Made by a program: the position numbers and the translations under genes. This document shows, piece after piece, positions 8,901-18,200 of a DNA stretch of 60,199 nucleotides. Position 1 is the first letter of the stretch; every line of letters starts with the position of its first letter. Source of the stretch: a virus; IMG/VR virus record IMGVR_UViG_3300027805_000014, positions 1 to 60,199 of that record. One strand, 5' to 3'. Below the pieces are notes generated by a model. It worked only from the letters and a program-made list of their open reading frames with translations, made no database searches and had not been told where the DNA came from.

Positions 8901-11900
8901 TTTAGACAGGTTATTCTTGGAAACTACGCGTCAAAAACTGTTCAGCGCTCTGATGGAACGTCAACGCCTGCCGTAGGCTCATTTACCGCCACTCCACCGG
9001 AAAATCCATATAAAGGGGAGCTATGGCTACTACCATCCGGTGAGATGCGCGCATTTGATGTTGATTTCGACACGGTCTCTACTCCGTCTGCCGAAGTTGT
9101 TGGCAGCAGGTGGTACAACAGGAACAGTAGACTGCTCTTTGTATCTAATGGCGTAACTTGGGACTTAGGTTCAGATCCATCTACGGCTTGGAAAACTGTC
9201 AACCTGGCAGAGACCCTAAATGAGATTTTTATGCAGGTCGAACAGAGACTGTACGACCATATAAACCCAAATCAGAGAAAATTTGATTTTTCGGTCATCC
9301 ATCAAAATTCACAGTATCAAGATCAACTAAGAAGAGAACTGTTCACGTTTGCTGCAAGAGAAGGTCTCGACCCACTTGCAACTAACTACAATCCGCAAGA
9401 TGCTTTTACGTGGAACTACTCGCAAGCTGTGCTAACATCATTCGCTGCAGTTTCAACACCATCAGTTCCTGCGCGCTGGTATAACGCGCTTATCGCGCAT
9501 CAACAGACCGTTCCAGGCGTCATTCCAACGGAACGCCCTAATCTTGAACCATGGAAGCTATTAGGGTTTTCAAGTTATTCAAGTTGGTGGTCAGCGCTTT
9601 CTGCATCTCAGAGGACCGCATTCGAGAGCGGTGTTGCTGAAGATGATTTAGACAATTTTGTATATCAAGGAAGCGTGCGAGTGGTGGCAGCTTCAACAGT
9701 TACCAACTTATCAGGACTGAAGGTAATCGACGGCGTTCAGCTTTCTGCCGGTGATCGCGTTCTTTTGACTGCAGAAACATCAACCTTGAATAATGGTGTT
9801 TGGGTTGTTTCTCTTGGTGGTTGGGCACGTTCTTTAGACCCACTCCCAAACAGATGGTTTGAAGTAACTGATGGTGTTACCCGAAGAGGGACGCGTTGGG
9901 CTGTAACCTCAGCAGGAATCGCTAACCTTAACCCAGTTATAGTCAAGCAGGCCAGAATTTGGTCTGATGCGCTTTGGCAGCATGTTCAACTGCAACGACC
10001 ATCTTTGAAGGTTAGCATCAATATCTACACCGATGATCTTCTTCCACCGTACGTATCATTAAGTTCAAGTGTCAGCCAATTTGCGTTAACCAACGCGCTG
10101 CCATCTGGAATAACACAGCCTTTCCAGTTTGGTGAAGGCTCACCAGTTGAGGAGATATGGGAACGATCTATTGAGTATGGCTATGCTCAAGCAAAAGCAC
10201 TATTCCGGTTTGACCCTCTTGCATTCCTAGGTTTTTGCTGGGGATTTAACTGGGTTGAGGCTGACGGCATACTATATGATGGAGTTGATATTTCAATCCC
10301 AGGAAACAAGCGCTTCAAGCTGCACGGTGAATCAACTAACTCATCAAGAAGCTCAGCATCATTTAATTTCACCGCAATCTCATCTCCTATCAGCGCAAGC
10401 TACACCGTAACCTACGACGCGTATGACTCACAGCGTAGACAAAATTTCAGTGTTCGCAGATCAGATGGTTCTATTGCTGCTTTCATTCAGGAGGGAGTTA
10501 CAACTTCACTTACGTTTGATGGGATAACACTCTCAAGCAACGTCCCTTTCATTGAGGATGCTGGTATCCCATTTAGAATTGGAGACATGTTTAACTTAAC
10601 GGTCACCGCACCATCTACTTTGTCCACTTCATTTTCTCCAGCGGCGTTCCACAGCATTCTTGGATTTGGTCAGATTTTCACAAATGCCCTAAGGTCAGTG
10701 TCAATAGACACATCGTCAAGTTTTGCAATCTCGGCTTTTAGGGGTTGGGATGTCAACATGGGTCATAGAGCGGGTGGCTTGGTTGCAACTGATGATTTAC
10801 GAGTTTACACGGAAACAGATACTCTAAGCAGGGCCTCATATGATCTGGTGTTCAAGAAGAACGATGGTGTAAAGGATCTTTGGTTGCAGGCCCTGAGAGT
10901 GGTTCTTATCCAAAAAGGAACAGCTGATATTTCTGGTGAATATCCTGCCAATACAGCTGAAGACTGGATTTTTAGAATTGAAGGCTACAACGCCAACTAC
11001 CTAGACATTGATTACTATTCACTGCAAAGCATTGACAGTGGAACTCAATTTCCAACTTCACCAGCACTTGGTCAAACATTCTTTAGGCATGATTTAGGTA
11101 GCGCGTATGTTTGGAATGGAAGTTCTTGGTCGCTTTACGCCTACAACGCGCAAACTTTTTATGCTCTAGACGAAAGCGCAACTGCTCTGACTTGGTTTAA
11201 ACCACTTACAAAGCTAACAGTTGAAACATCTAGATTACCTATTACCATCATTGGACTGCAAAATGTCATAAGCTTTATTTTTGGCTACGCTATGCTGATG
11301 GAAGAGCAAGGCTGGATGTTTGACAGTTCAACTGAGACAAGCCTTGATCTTTCAACTGGGCGCCACAGAACTTGGCAGCTTGAAGTTGAAACCCTAGTTG
11401 ACAGAGTGTTCAGAGGCATGAGCCTAGGACAAGGTCACATAGTAAACCCATTCGTTGATCGTATTCAAGTTAGACAGGATACAGGGCTACTATCTCAGTT
11501 CAGCGAAGCTCCATTGTTTGATATCTACAGTCACGCCGCAGCATTTGACATTGCCGGAAAAAAGATAAAAACTGATGACTTAATAGTTGAAAGAACAAAT
11601 CAACTATCAAGCGTTAGCTCAATAGTTCCTATTTTTTCAATGCACGCGCTTATTGACGAGTACGAGCATCTGTTTGTGTTCAACAACTTTGTCGATGAAG
11701 CCAATCAGACTGGTTCTTTATATGACGTATTTTCAGGCGGCAGAGTAGTAACTTACAAGTTTAATGGCAGAAGACAAAACACCGGCACCTTGCGTCCAGA
11801 ATTTGGCGGTCATTACCTTGCAGGTAATGAAGTTAAACTTAATCTGCAGGCAAGCACCGACGCTTTGAGCAACATCTATGATGCAAACTTTGCATTTGAG

Positions 11901-14900
11901 AATACGCTGTTGTCTAAACACTCACTTGCGCTGCTTGGATTTAACAACAAAAAGTACTTTAATGATCTTGACATAAATGATAAGTCCCAGTTTAACTTTT
12001 GGCGCGGATTAGTTCAATCAAAGGGAACTAATCTTTCAATAGACGCGTACCTCAACAACAACAGATTTAAGGATGCACGGCTTGATGAGTACTGGGCATA
12101 TAAGGTCGCCGAATATGGTGACGCTCGCCAGAAGACGTTCCCTGAGCTGAAGCTGCAGGTAAATGACACCCTACAGCAGTTTACTCTTTTGCAGTTTGAC
12201 GCTCCTTCTTTCAGCTCAAGCGATGGCGAACTGCCAGGTCAACTCGTCAACTTTAGTCAAATAAGCAGGTTTGATGAGAGCAGATGGTTCTCTATTGAGG
12301 ATCTAGATCAAGACACGTTCTTTAAGGCTGAACCTGTAGGTTCAATCAGCAAGCAGGTTTTAGTTGGAGAGATAGTTAATCTTCCATTCATTGCTGATGC
12401 CACTGACATTTCTGGTGTTGCGCATGAGAAGCTGAACGCGACCACGATAAAGGCGCTTGCTCAAGGAAATATCAGCGTTGTTGGATATGGGCCAGCCACG
12501 CCTAGGTACAACCCAGTAAAGCTGTTCAACTTTGTAGACGACGCGCTGGTTGAAGAAATTGCATTTTGGCACCCAGCTATAGGACAGCAAACACCAAGCG
12601 CCATAGAGGGAATAAACACGATAAGCAGCATCAACCCTGCTAGATACAACTACTCAACTCTTGTCGTAAACAATAACTCATATGATCCACTAAGGCCATG
12701 GGGTGATAGAGAAGTAGGTCGAATTTGGTTTGATACAACCAATTTATCATACATTCCTTACTACGATGCCAAGATTTTTCCAAGCAGAGCAGAAAGACTA
12801 TCTAGATGGGGAGCTCTTGCTGATTTTGCGTCAATAGATGTGTATGAGTGGGTTAAATCGTCAGTTCCGCCAAGTGAGTATAATGCACGAGCATTAACAG
12901 ATGCTGGCAACGCGGACATCAGTTCGTCTGAAAAGGCGTCAGGCGAAGTTGCCCTAGAGGAGCTTTACTACCGTGACAGGGAATGGTTTATCAGGCCAGT
13001 AGCTTGGTCATTCTCGCCAACACCACAGGATATTGACTGGGGAAATAAGCCTCCAATGAAATACAGTGGTGATGTTGTCGGTGAAGCAGGGCTGACGATA
13101 AGTGGAACAAAAATTATTCTTGAAAGTGGTAAGTTCTTTGATTATGATATTGCCGCTGGTGACAAAATTGGAACTTGGCAGTATGGCGACACACCATCAC
13201 CATTATCTGAGGGAACTCTTAATGATACCTTTCAGCTTTTCCTTGATGGAACTACACAGCAAAGCGCTTCTAATTTTTCGCTGACAGTAGAGCCTATTGG
13301 TTATCCCGAAACGCGCATGTATGGGACGGTATTTGTTGAGGCACTTCCAGTTAGCGTTACCCAAATAAGAGATACAGATGGCGCGCAAACTAACCAATGG
13401 GATTTTAGCTACAGCATTTCTATCTCTAATGAAGCCGGCCAAACTGAAACGGTTGTAGCATACGTGGTAAGAGTGGCTGATACTAACACCGACAGTACTC
13501 CACCTACAGAGCCATCAATAAGCGTTGTGCCTGGACAGACATTCACCTATGATTTCCCACTTTCCGGTTTAAGATTCACCGCGGTGTACAACGGCAGCGC
13601 ATCTTCAGTTCAAGCTGGTGTTATATCTTCTTCTTTGCAAACAGCATTTGATGGACAATTTGCATGCAAGGACGCCGTCACAGTTGAATGGTTAATACCA
13701 GCTGAAGATGGTCGATACACAAATGATGAGGAGGATCCGCTATTCGCCTTTAATCAAAGCATAGGATGGCGCGTTTGGGCAGTTCCAACACAGCAGCAGC
13801 TAAATGTTGACAGTAGACAGCCAAAGTCAAGTTGGAAAGCATTTATTGGGAGTTTAATGCCATTCTCTCCAACATATGATCAGCTACAGGAAGCTGTTGC
13901 TTATCAGCAGTCGCCGCTGACTCTGAACAATGGTGTTTCAATTGAGAGATACTCGCCAAAATGGAGTGAATGGAAAGTTCTAAGAAACGTAAGAAAAACT
14001 GAAACAGCTGTAGAGACAGCTCCTGTGACATTTAACGCGTCAGATTTTAGCATATCTAAGTTTGACGCAAATAAAACCGCTGTGTATGTGAATGGTATTT
14101 CACAGCTACGTTCCTCGTTTGAAATTTCAGGTTCTCAGCTAACCATAAACTCTGTACAAAGCGGATCTAGAGTTGATGTCATAGTGGAGAGGTATGAGCC
14201 AACCCAGGATGAACTTGAATTTAATCCAGAAGTTGAAGATGATTACTCTGTCCAGCGCCAATACAAGAAGGACTATGAGTATGTTCAGGTTCAGCAGCGT
14301 GACAGAGATGGCAATCTAGGAACTACCTACTACTACTTCTGGGTGAAGAATAAATCTACAACTTCTTCGGCTAAGAAGATGTCGATTCAGCTTATCGCCC
14401 AGCAGCTACGTGACGGGCCTGCGAACTACCTGACATTCCAGCACATTCTACCACCGGAGAATGGTTTACCGTGGAGATATGATTCAATAACAATCGCAGG
14501 CCTATCCTACGTGGTAACTAAAGACAACACGTTTAAGCTAAGGTTTACTAGAAACTTTGCGCTTCGCGATGATCCAAATGATCTAGATCTGAAGAACACC
14601 CACACGGAATGGAGGTTGATGAGACCAGGACAAAAGAACAGAATACCTGAACGTCTTTGGATGAAGCTGATAGACAGCGCTGCAGGTATAGATGGAGCCG
14701 GCAATGAACTACCATCTCTCAGAAGACAGCTGTACGATGAAAGAAATGGAACAACAACGCGTTTTGGGTTTGGTACTGAACAGATCCTAGCTCCATCTAA
14801 TCTACTTAGGACGTCACTTGCCAGTGCCATAGTAAATACAAGATTGACTGTTGAGGTAAATGATGGAAACGTTCCAGATTTTATTCAGTTTATTGACAGT

Positions 14901-15200
14901 GAGATAAGCCTTCTAGAAATATCGCAGATGGTAGATCCAGTTCTTAAAGCAATGGTGGTTGACCTTAAGGTGAAGCAGATTGAAAGACTCTACTTTAGCA
15001 CGCCTGAAGTTACGAGGCAGACAATGACTAAAATTTGGTCACAGGCCTCTATTTCACAGGTAAATGAGCTGTTCTTCGCTGCACTTGAAGATATTCTTGC
15101 TAGTAACTTTGAGTTAACGGACATCTTCAAAACGTCAAGACTGTCTCTATACTCCATTCAAGAAAAAAGTCTAAACGTGGTAGCATCAAACTATGAGTAA
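5958..15200 (+). CDS. Giant baseplate/tail structural protein (3080 aa), in the gp7 position
   Basis: The largest gene of the window. I take the ATG at 5958 (MAQKIDFHLPFNDLTQYVP); the frame is open from a TTG at 5949 that adds only three residues. It follows gp6 as gene 7 does in T4, so it may be the wedge scaffold, but at three times the gp7 length and without a clear gp7 signature. The N-terminus (FDKFVNFFNYYWV) is of the type seen in large structural proteins of T4-like marine phages. It contains two 'GDRVLL...NG(I/V)(F/W)' modules (about nt 6940-7180 and 9700-9945). It also has several roughly 80-residue beta domains (x-F-T-S-x-T-x-F ... F-x-x-GD-x-F) near residues 190-320, 610-755 and 1465-1550. 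The 3' end overlaps the next gene by 8 nt. Confidence 0.8.
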   Translation: MAQKIDFHLPFNDLTQYVPSNLRNSVVTGLLDNLFNRFLTRDESAPLYGYAGNTPSNAEDKTPRIPQLSVERDINAITPVLNFKIGTERFCFTVNDLISKAERVGINTSSQNWLYSQGNNFCPPITFDKFVNFFNYYWVAKAVSSTPQMEWNAEKLPEYFVIERPSLTDRIKLNCRTASNPGQQFVTTGSGFLDQIWAIQFTSPLTFTITPSTVLVGPQGLYTQVAAEQSTYVLSALSTGLSNPVDVSQTFSFTVQGPAGTFTLLQFKITRTPTFNENNQHDGYTEFSAGDKIELNAKYLSSTWSFTFTGTPGLKPIIGSVRTHNEYQTIGGVQLTAGDRVLLRSPGVLPNGQSSVSGIFEVKPGVWVSPDDFNQDTWLAGAETFITEGINSGKLFRSSAVSAPALWSWTQVGTESNTNDWQEGNFWITSEEVERLGLDKSLVLQATRPIIEYSSNIQLNARVQDGRPVDSDTAGTSAPAPNYRQKKTVFNQLPLFDLFRYDGTHSNLVSSIFYYEEDSTAPLDTALQRRVKRAENGSADFIFNHGCVDLNGHLLFYRTGRSDEDLHTVWKAGYTEATVVDITNRVNLIELPGSVTFSGSGNGTIASIVGRGIEPQTITISFTSATTFSIVGSLEGYIGDGMVNVQFVSDKLVLTVVTGTISFSAGSQFDISLVYPGQITGVSATDTTQQQIWTLTFNQAGTFMVSGSKNVYLPEPFNTAAVNAPYDNGEIAFTITSTLPFSVGDQFIIRVANLERPRYVFRDDSNSITDKFGGPALDSTGEGAYQASRTFINNPHTENRAELPEGIVYSHFRSIISNQIKGQSDDYAFGGQIKLWSEQHSLLASLLMQRDLTPISMIDLAKRLYEGALNSVREIYIQNIVEYFSTQKVASVAGSSADTSQDKQEVSALLDYILDIRSVDQEVRQVLFDTSSGVVGFPATLPQLGICELVEPFRAFDKVLGRDVLIHHDGHVSIPFADTQEFRQVILGNYASKTVQRSDGTSTPAVGSFTATPPENPYKGELWLLPSGEMRAFDVDFDTVSTPSAEVVGSRWYNRNSRLLFVSNGVTWDLGSDPSTAWKTVNLAETLNEIFMQVEQRLYDHINPNQRKFDFSVIHQNSQYQDQLRRELFTFAAREGLDPLATNYNPQDAFTWNYSQAVLTSFAAVSTPSVPARWYNALIAHQQTVPGVIPTERPNLEPWKLLGFSSYSSWWSALSASQRTAFESGVAEDDLDNFVYQGSVRVVAASTVTNLSGLKVIDGVQLSAGDRVLLTAETSTLNNGVWVVSLGGWARSLDPLPNRWFEVTDGVTRRGTRWAVTSAGIANLNPVIVKQARIWSDALWQHVQLQRPSLKVSINIYTDDLLPPYVSLSSSVSQFALTNALPSGITQPFQFGEGSPVEEIWERSIEYGYAQAKALFRFDPLAFLGFCWGFNWVEADGILYDGVDISIPGNKRFKLHGESTNSSRSSASFNFTAISSPISASYTVTYDAYDSQRRQNFSVRRSDGSIAAFIQEGVTTSLTFDGITLSSNVPFIEDAGIPFRIGDMFNLTVTAPSTLSTSFSPAAFHSILGFGQIFTNALRSVSIDTSSSFAISAFRGWDVNMGHRAGGLVATDDLRVYTETDTLSRASYDLVFKKNDGVKDLWLQALRVVLIQKGTADISGEYPANTAEDWIFRIEGYNANYLDIDYYSLQSIDSGTQFPTSPALGQTFFRHDLGSAYVWNGSSWSLYAYNAQTFYALDESATALTWFKPLTKLTVETSRLPITIIGLQNVISFIFGYAMLMEEQGWMFDSSTETSLDLSTGRHRTWQLEVETLVDRVFRGMSLGQGHIVNPFVDRIQVRQDTGLLSQFSEAPLFDIYSHAAAFDIAGKKIKTDDLIVERTNQLSSVSSIVPIFSMHALIDEYEHLFVFNNFVDEANQTGSLYDVFSGGRVVTYKFNGRRQNTGTLRPEFGGHYLAGNEVKLNLQASTDALSNIYDANFAFENTLLSKHSLALLGFNNKKYFNDLDINDKSQFNFWRGLVQSKGTNLSIDAYLNNNRFKDARLDEYWAYKVAEYGDARQKTFPELKLQVNDTLQQFTLLQFDAPSFSSSDGELPGQLVNFSQISRFDESRWFSIEDLDQDTFFKAEPVGSISKQVLVGEIVNLPFIADATDISGVAHEKLNATTIKALAQGNISVVGYGPATPRYNPVKLFNFVDDALVEEIAFWHPAIGQQTPSAIEGINTISSINPARYNYSTLVVNNNSYDPLRPWGDREVGRIWFDTTNLSYIPYYDAKIFPSRAERLSRWGALADFASIDVYEWVKSSVPPSEYNARALTDAGNADISSSEKASGEVALEELYYRDREWFIRPVAWSFSPTPQDIDWGNKPPMKYSGDVVGEAGLTISGTKIILESGKFFDYDIAAGDKIGTWQYGDTPSPLSEGTLNDTFQLFLDGTTQQSASNFSLTVEPIGYPETRMYGTVFVEALPVSVTQIRDTDGAQTNQWDFSYSISISNEAGQTETVVAYVVRVADTNTDSTPPTEPSISVVPGQTFTYDFPLSGLRFTAVYNGSASSVQAGVISSSLQTAFDGQFACKDAVTVEWLIPAEDGRYTNDEEDPLFAFNQSIGWRVWAVPTQQQLNVDSRQPKSSWKAFIGSLMPFSPTYDQLQEAVAYQQSPLTLNNGVSIERYSPKWSEWKVLRNVRKTETAVETAPVTFNASDFSISKFDANKTAVYVNGISQLRSSFEISGSQLTINSVQSGSRVDVIVERYEPTQDELEFNPEVEDDYSVQRQYKKDYEYVQVQQRDRDGNLGTTYYYFWVKNKSTTSSAKKMSIQLIAQQLRDGPANYLTFQHILPPENGLPWRYDSITIAGLSYVVTKDNTFKLRFTRNFALRDDPNDLDLKNTHTEWRLMRPGQKNRIPERLWMKLIDSAAGIDGAGNELPSLRRQLYDERNGTTTRFGFGTEQILAPSNLLRTSLASAIVNTRLTVEVNDGNVPDFIQFIDSEISLLEISQMVDPVLKAMVVDLKVKQIERLYFSTPEVTRQTMTKIWSQASISQVNELFFAALEDILASNFELTDIFKTSRLSLYSIQEKSLNVVASNYE

Positions 15201-18200
15201 CATTAGAAGCAAAAATTCAATCTATGTTGACAGCCTTGTGGGGTTTGCTCTTGATACAAAGCCATATCACAGTAAAGTTACTGAGGTTGCGGTTGAATAT
15301 AGATTTGAAGACACTTTAAACGTCAATGTGGAGGACGTTGTAGCAAGCAAGATGCTATCAAAAGCAGGATGGTTGTATAACTATTTTTCTGGTGGCAACA
15401 GCTCCTTTAGGTCCCTGCCACTACAGCGAGTAGTCAATCCATTTGCGATTAGAACGCAGCTTAATTCAGATCAAGCTAACAATCCCGGCGCTTTTAAGGT
15501 TGGTAGAGATGAAAGCACAGACTTGCTTGGTGTACCATTTGTGTATTACAAGAAGGCGACACCTGGATACGCTGAGGTATGGAAACAGGGAACGCGTCGA
15601 GACAACCTTCTTAGAGGGCACGACTATTTTCATGTATATGGATCTGCAGAGATAGCAGTTTCGCTGCCACCTGCCAATGAAACAGACCAAAGTCGAAGAT
15701 GGCAGCACACTAATGAAGGTGGCGTAATTTCAGCAGTCACTGCTGAAACTCAACGCCTAGCTGTTGATATTAACAACCCCAACAGCTGCGTGCGCAGAAT
15801 ACGAGAAATCCTACTGTTGATTAATGAACAGTTGCAAACTTCACCAAGTGCAGCTGCTCAGATAGAACTTAATGCCATTCGTGGAATTACTGGTGTTGAC
15901 ACTAGCGTTGCATCCATTTCCAGAACTGCAAACACGGTAACTGTTACTTGGGATGCAGATCCATACGCTTTACAGCAGGCGTACACTGTCGGTAAGCAAG
16001 TTATTGTTAGTGCTGATGAAACGTCATTTGATGGAACATTTACAATTCAAACCGCGTCGATCGCTGACGGTAAGTTTAGAATTACGTATTCGCACGCTGG
16101 TGCCAGCGGTTCAGCGGTTGCTCCCGCTATTAGGCTTTCGCAGCCAACCTTGCCAAGAAGCTACGAGGCGCTTCTTAATTCTCTTGTTGCCACAGGTACC
16201 CCAGTCATTTCTGGATACACGGGGTGGATAGGTGAAGATGGTTTTGCCGCAAATGGAACCACGACACAGTCATCTGCTAAATACGTTGACGATGCTCTAA
16301 GTAGACTAACTCCACCTGCGTTCTTTAGTGTTTTTAGTGATGGCCGGTTAAGAGAAGGCAGTATCCTATCGTATCCAGAAAAAGTTACTGGTAATGGGTT
16401 TGAAGTAACGAGCATTGTTGCCCAATCCCAAACACCTGAAGAGTGGTCGCTCCAAACTGTTAACATTTCGCCACTACAGCTTTTAGTTTCCGGTAGTGTA
16501 AGTGGAATCATTGGACTTGCTTCAGTGGGCACGCAGTTTACGTCAAGTAATATTTCATTTTTTGTTGGTGAGAGTGAGGGTACTCCAATAGAAGGTGACA
16601 AAGTTTTATTCTGTCCAGAGAATAAATTTTTTGTCTCTTCAACATCACCAACACAGGTGTGGAACCTAATAAAAACTGACCCACTTGCCTACTCAAGACC
16701 AACTTTCTCATCATCTCGTTTTGGTTCTATTGAAGACCTGGGTGCAAATAAGTCAACTGTTTCCATACTTGATCAGACTATTCCAACTGGAACTATTGTT
16801 CTGACGGCGATCAATTCAAACACGTTTTCACTTACGAGTACCGCAGAACCCACATACACCGCTACAGTAACTGTTGGGACTACCTTCAATGATGGACGTC
16901 TAGGATTTAAGATTGTTGCAGGAAGTGCCCAGCAATTTGTTTCAGGTGACACGTTTTACATCAGCATCGTAAATCAGCCTGCATTAGCTGTAGAGTTAGA
17001 TCTTTACTATGGGTATGATCTCGATAGCTATGACAATATGACGCTTCTGTATAACAACACTGACCCCACAGCGTCAACTTATAACAAGCCGGTTGAATTT
17101 AGATATGATAGTAGATTTATAGACTATGATTTTTCTAGTCTAAACCTTAACATAGCACAAAGTGCCCGCCAGGGACGAAAATTCAAGCTGACTGCAATCC
17201 CTGATGGTCAACCAGTTGCTATACTGCAAAAAGATGGAAGTGGACCAAGTAATGCTATTGATCTAGCTGCAAGTGATGGTGGTTCTTCTGCACCAGTTAT
17301 CTCAATGCCAGGTGATGCAAACTCTGCAGCTGATCTGCTGATCTACTACGCGAGCAGCTTTAGACTAGAATTTTCAGATGATGATTTTAATACCAAGACA
17401 TTTGTCGCAAACGTTCCAGTTGATGGCACCTTTACCAATGACGAGCTTGGTATCTCGTTTGTGTTAGCATCTGGGTCAAAACCATTTATAGCGGTAACAA
17501 GTGATAGCGGTCTAGGTAATCCAAGAGCAGAGGGCGGCGATATTTTTCTGTTCAAAGTGACAAATGAACCGCCTTCAGTTGAATCACTCCCTTTAGTCTT
17601 TTCATCCCCCAACGCACCATATCTTCTGATGCATGGGAGTGGTTTTTGGAAATGCCCGGATGCTAACTGGACGGTAAGATTTACATCTTCAACTGCATAT
17701 GAAGTCACAGCAATCTACTCTACCGGAGAGCAGATAGGGCAGATAGTTCCAGGTTATCCAAAGACAGGAAATATTGGCGTAACCGGTTCACAGTCCTTCC
17801 AAAATGCCACGTACAAGGACGAATTAGTCTACTTTACCATTAAATCCGGTTCAAGGGCATTTGCCGCAAATGACACATTTACATTTTCGACTTTTAGCCG
17901 CAAACCCTCGATACTAGTTCATGGATCGGTAAGTGGATGGAAAGATGAAGCTGTAATTGGCGAGTGGTACTGGAATGGTGAGATTGCATTTAAGGTCAAC
18001 TTGCCATCGGCTTCAACGTTTCTGAATATCAACGAACAAGTAACCGAAGCCACCATTCCCGGCATCTCTGACATAAGCATAAGACCAGATTGCAGCTCTA
18101 CTGTATACAAGTTCACCAAGATTTCAACAGGCTCTTTTGTTTGTAGCAGATCAGATACCGGTATAGTTGGATCAGCTTTAAGTAGTGGAACATTCTCAGA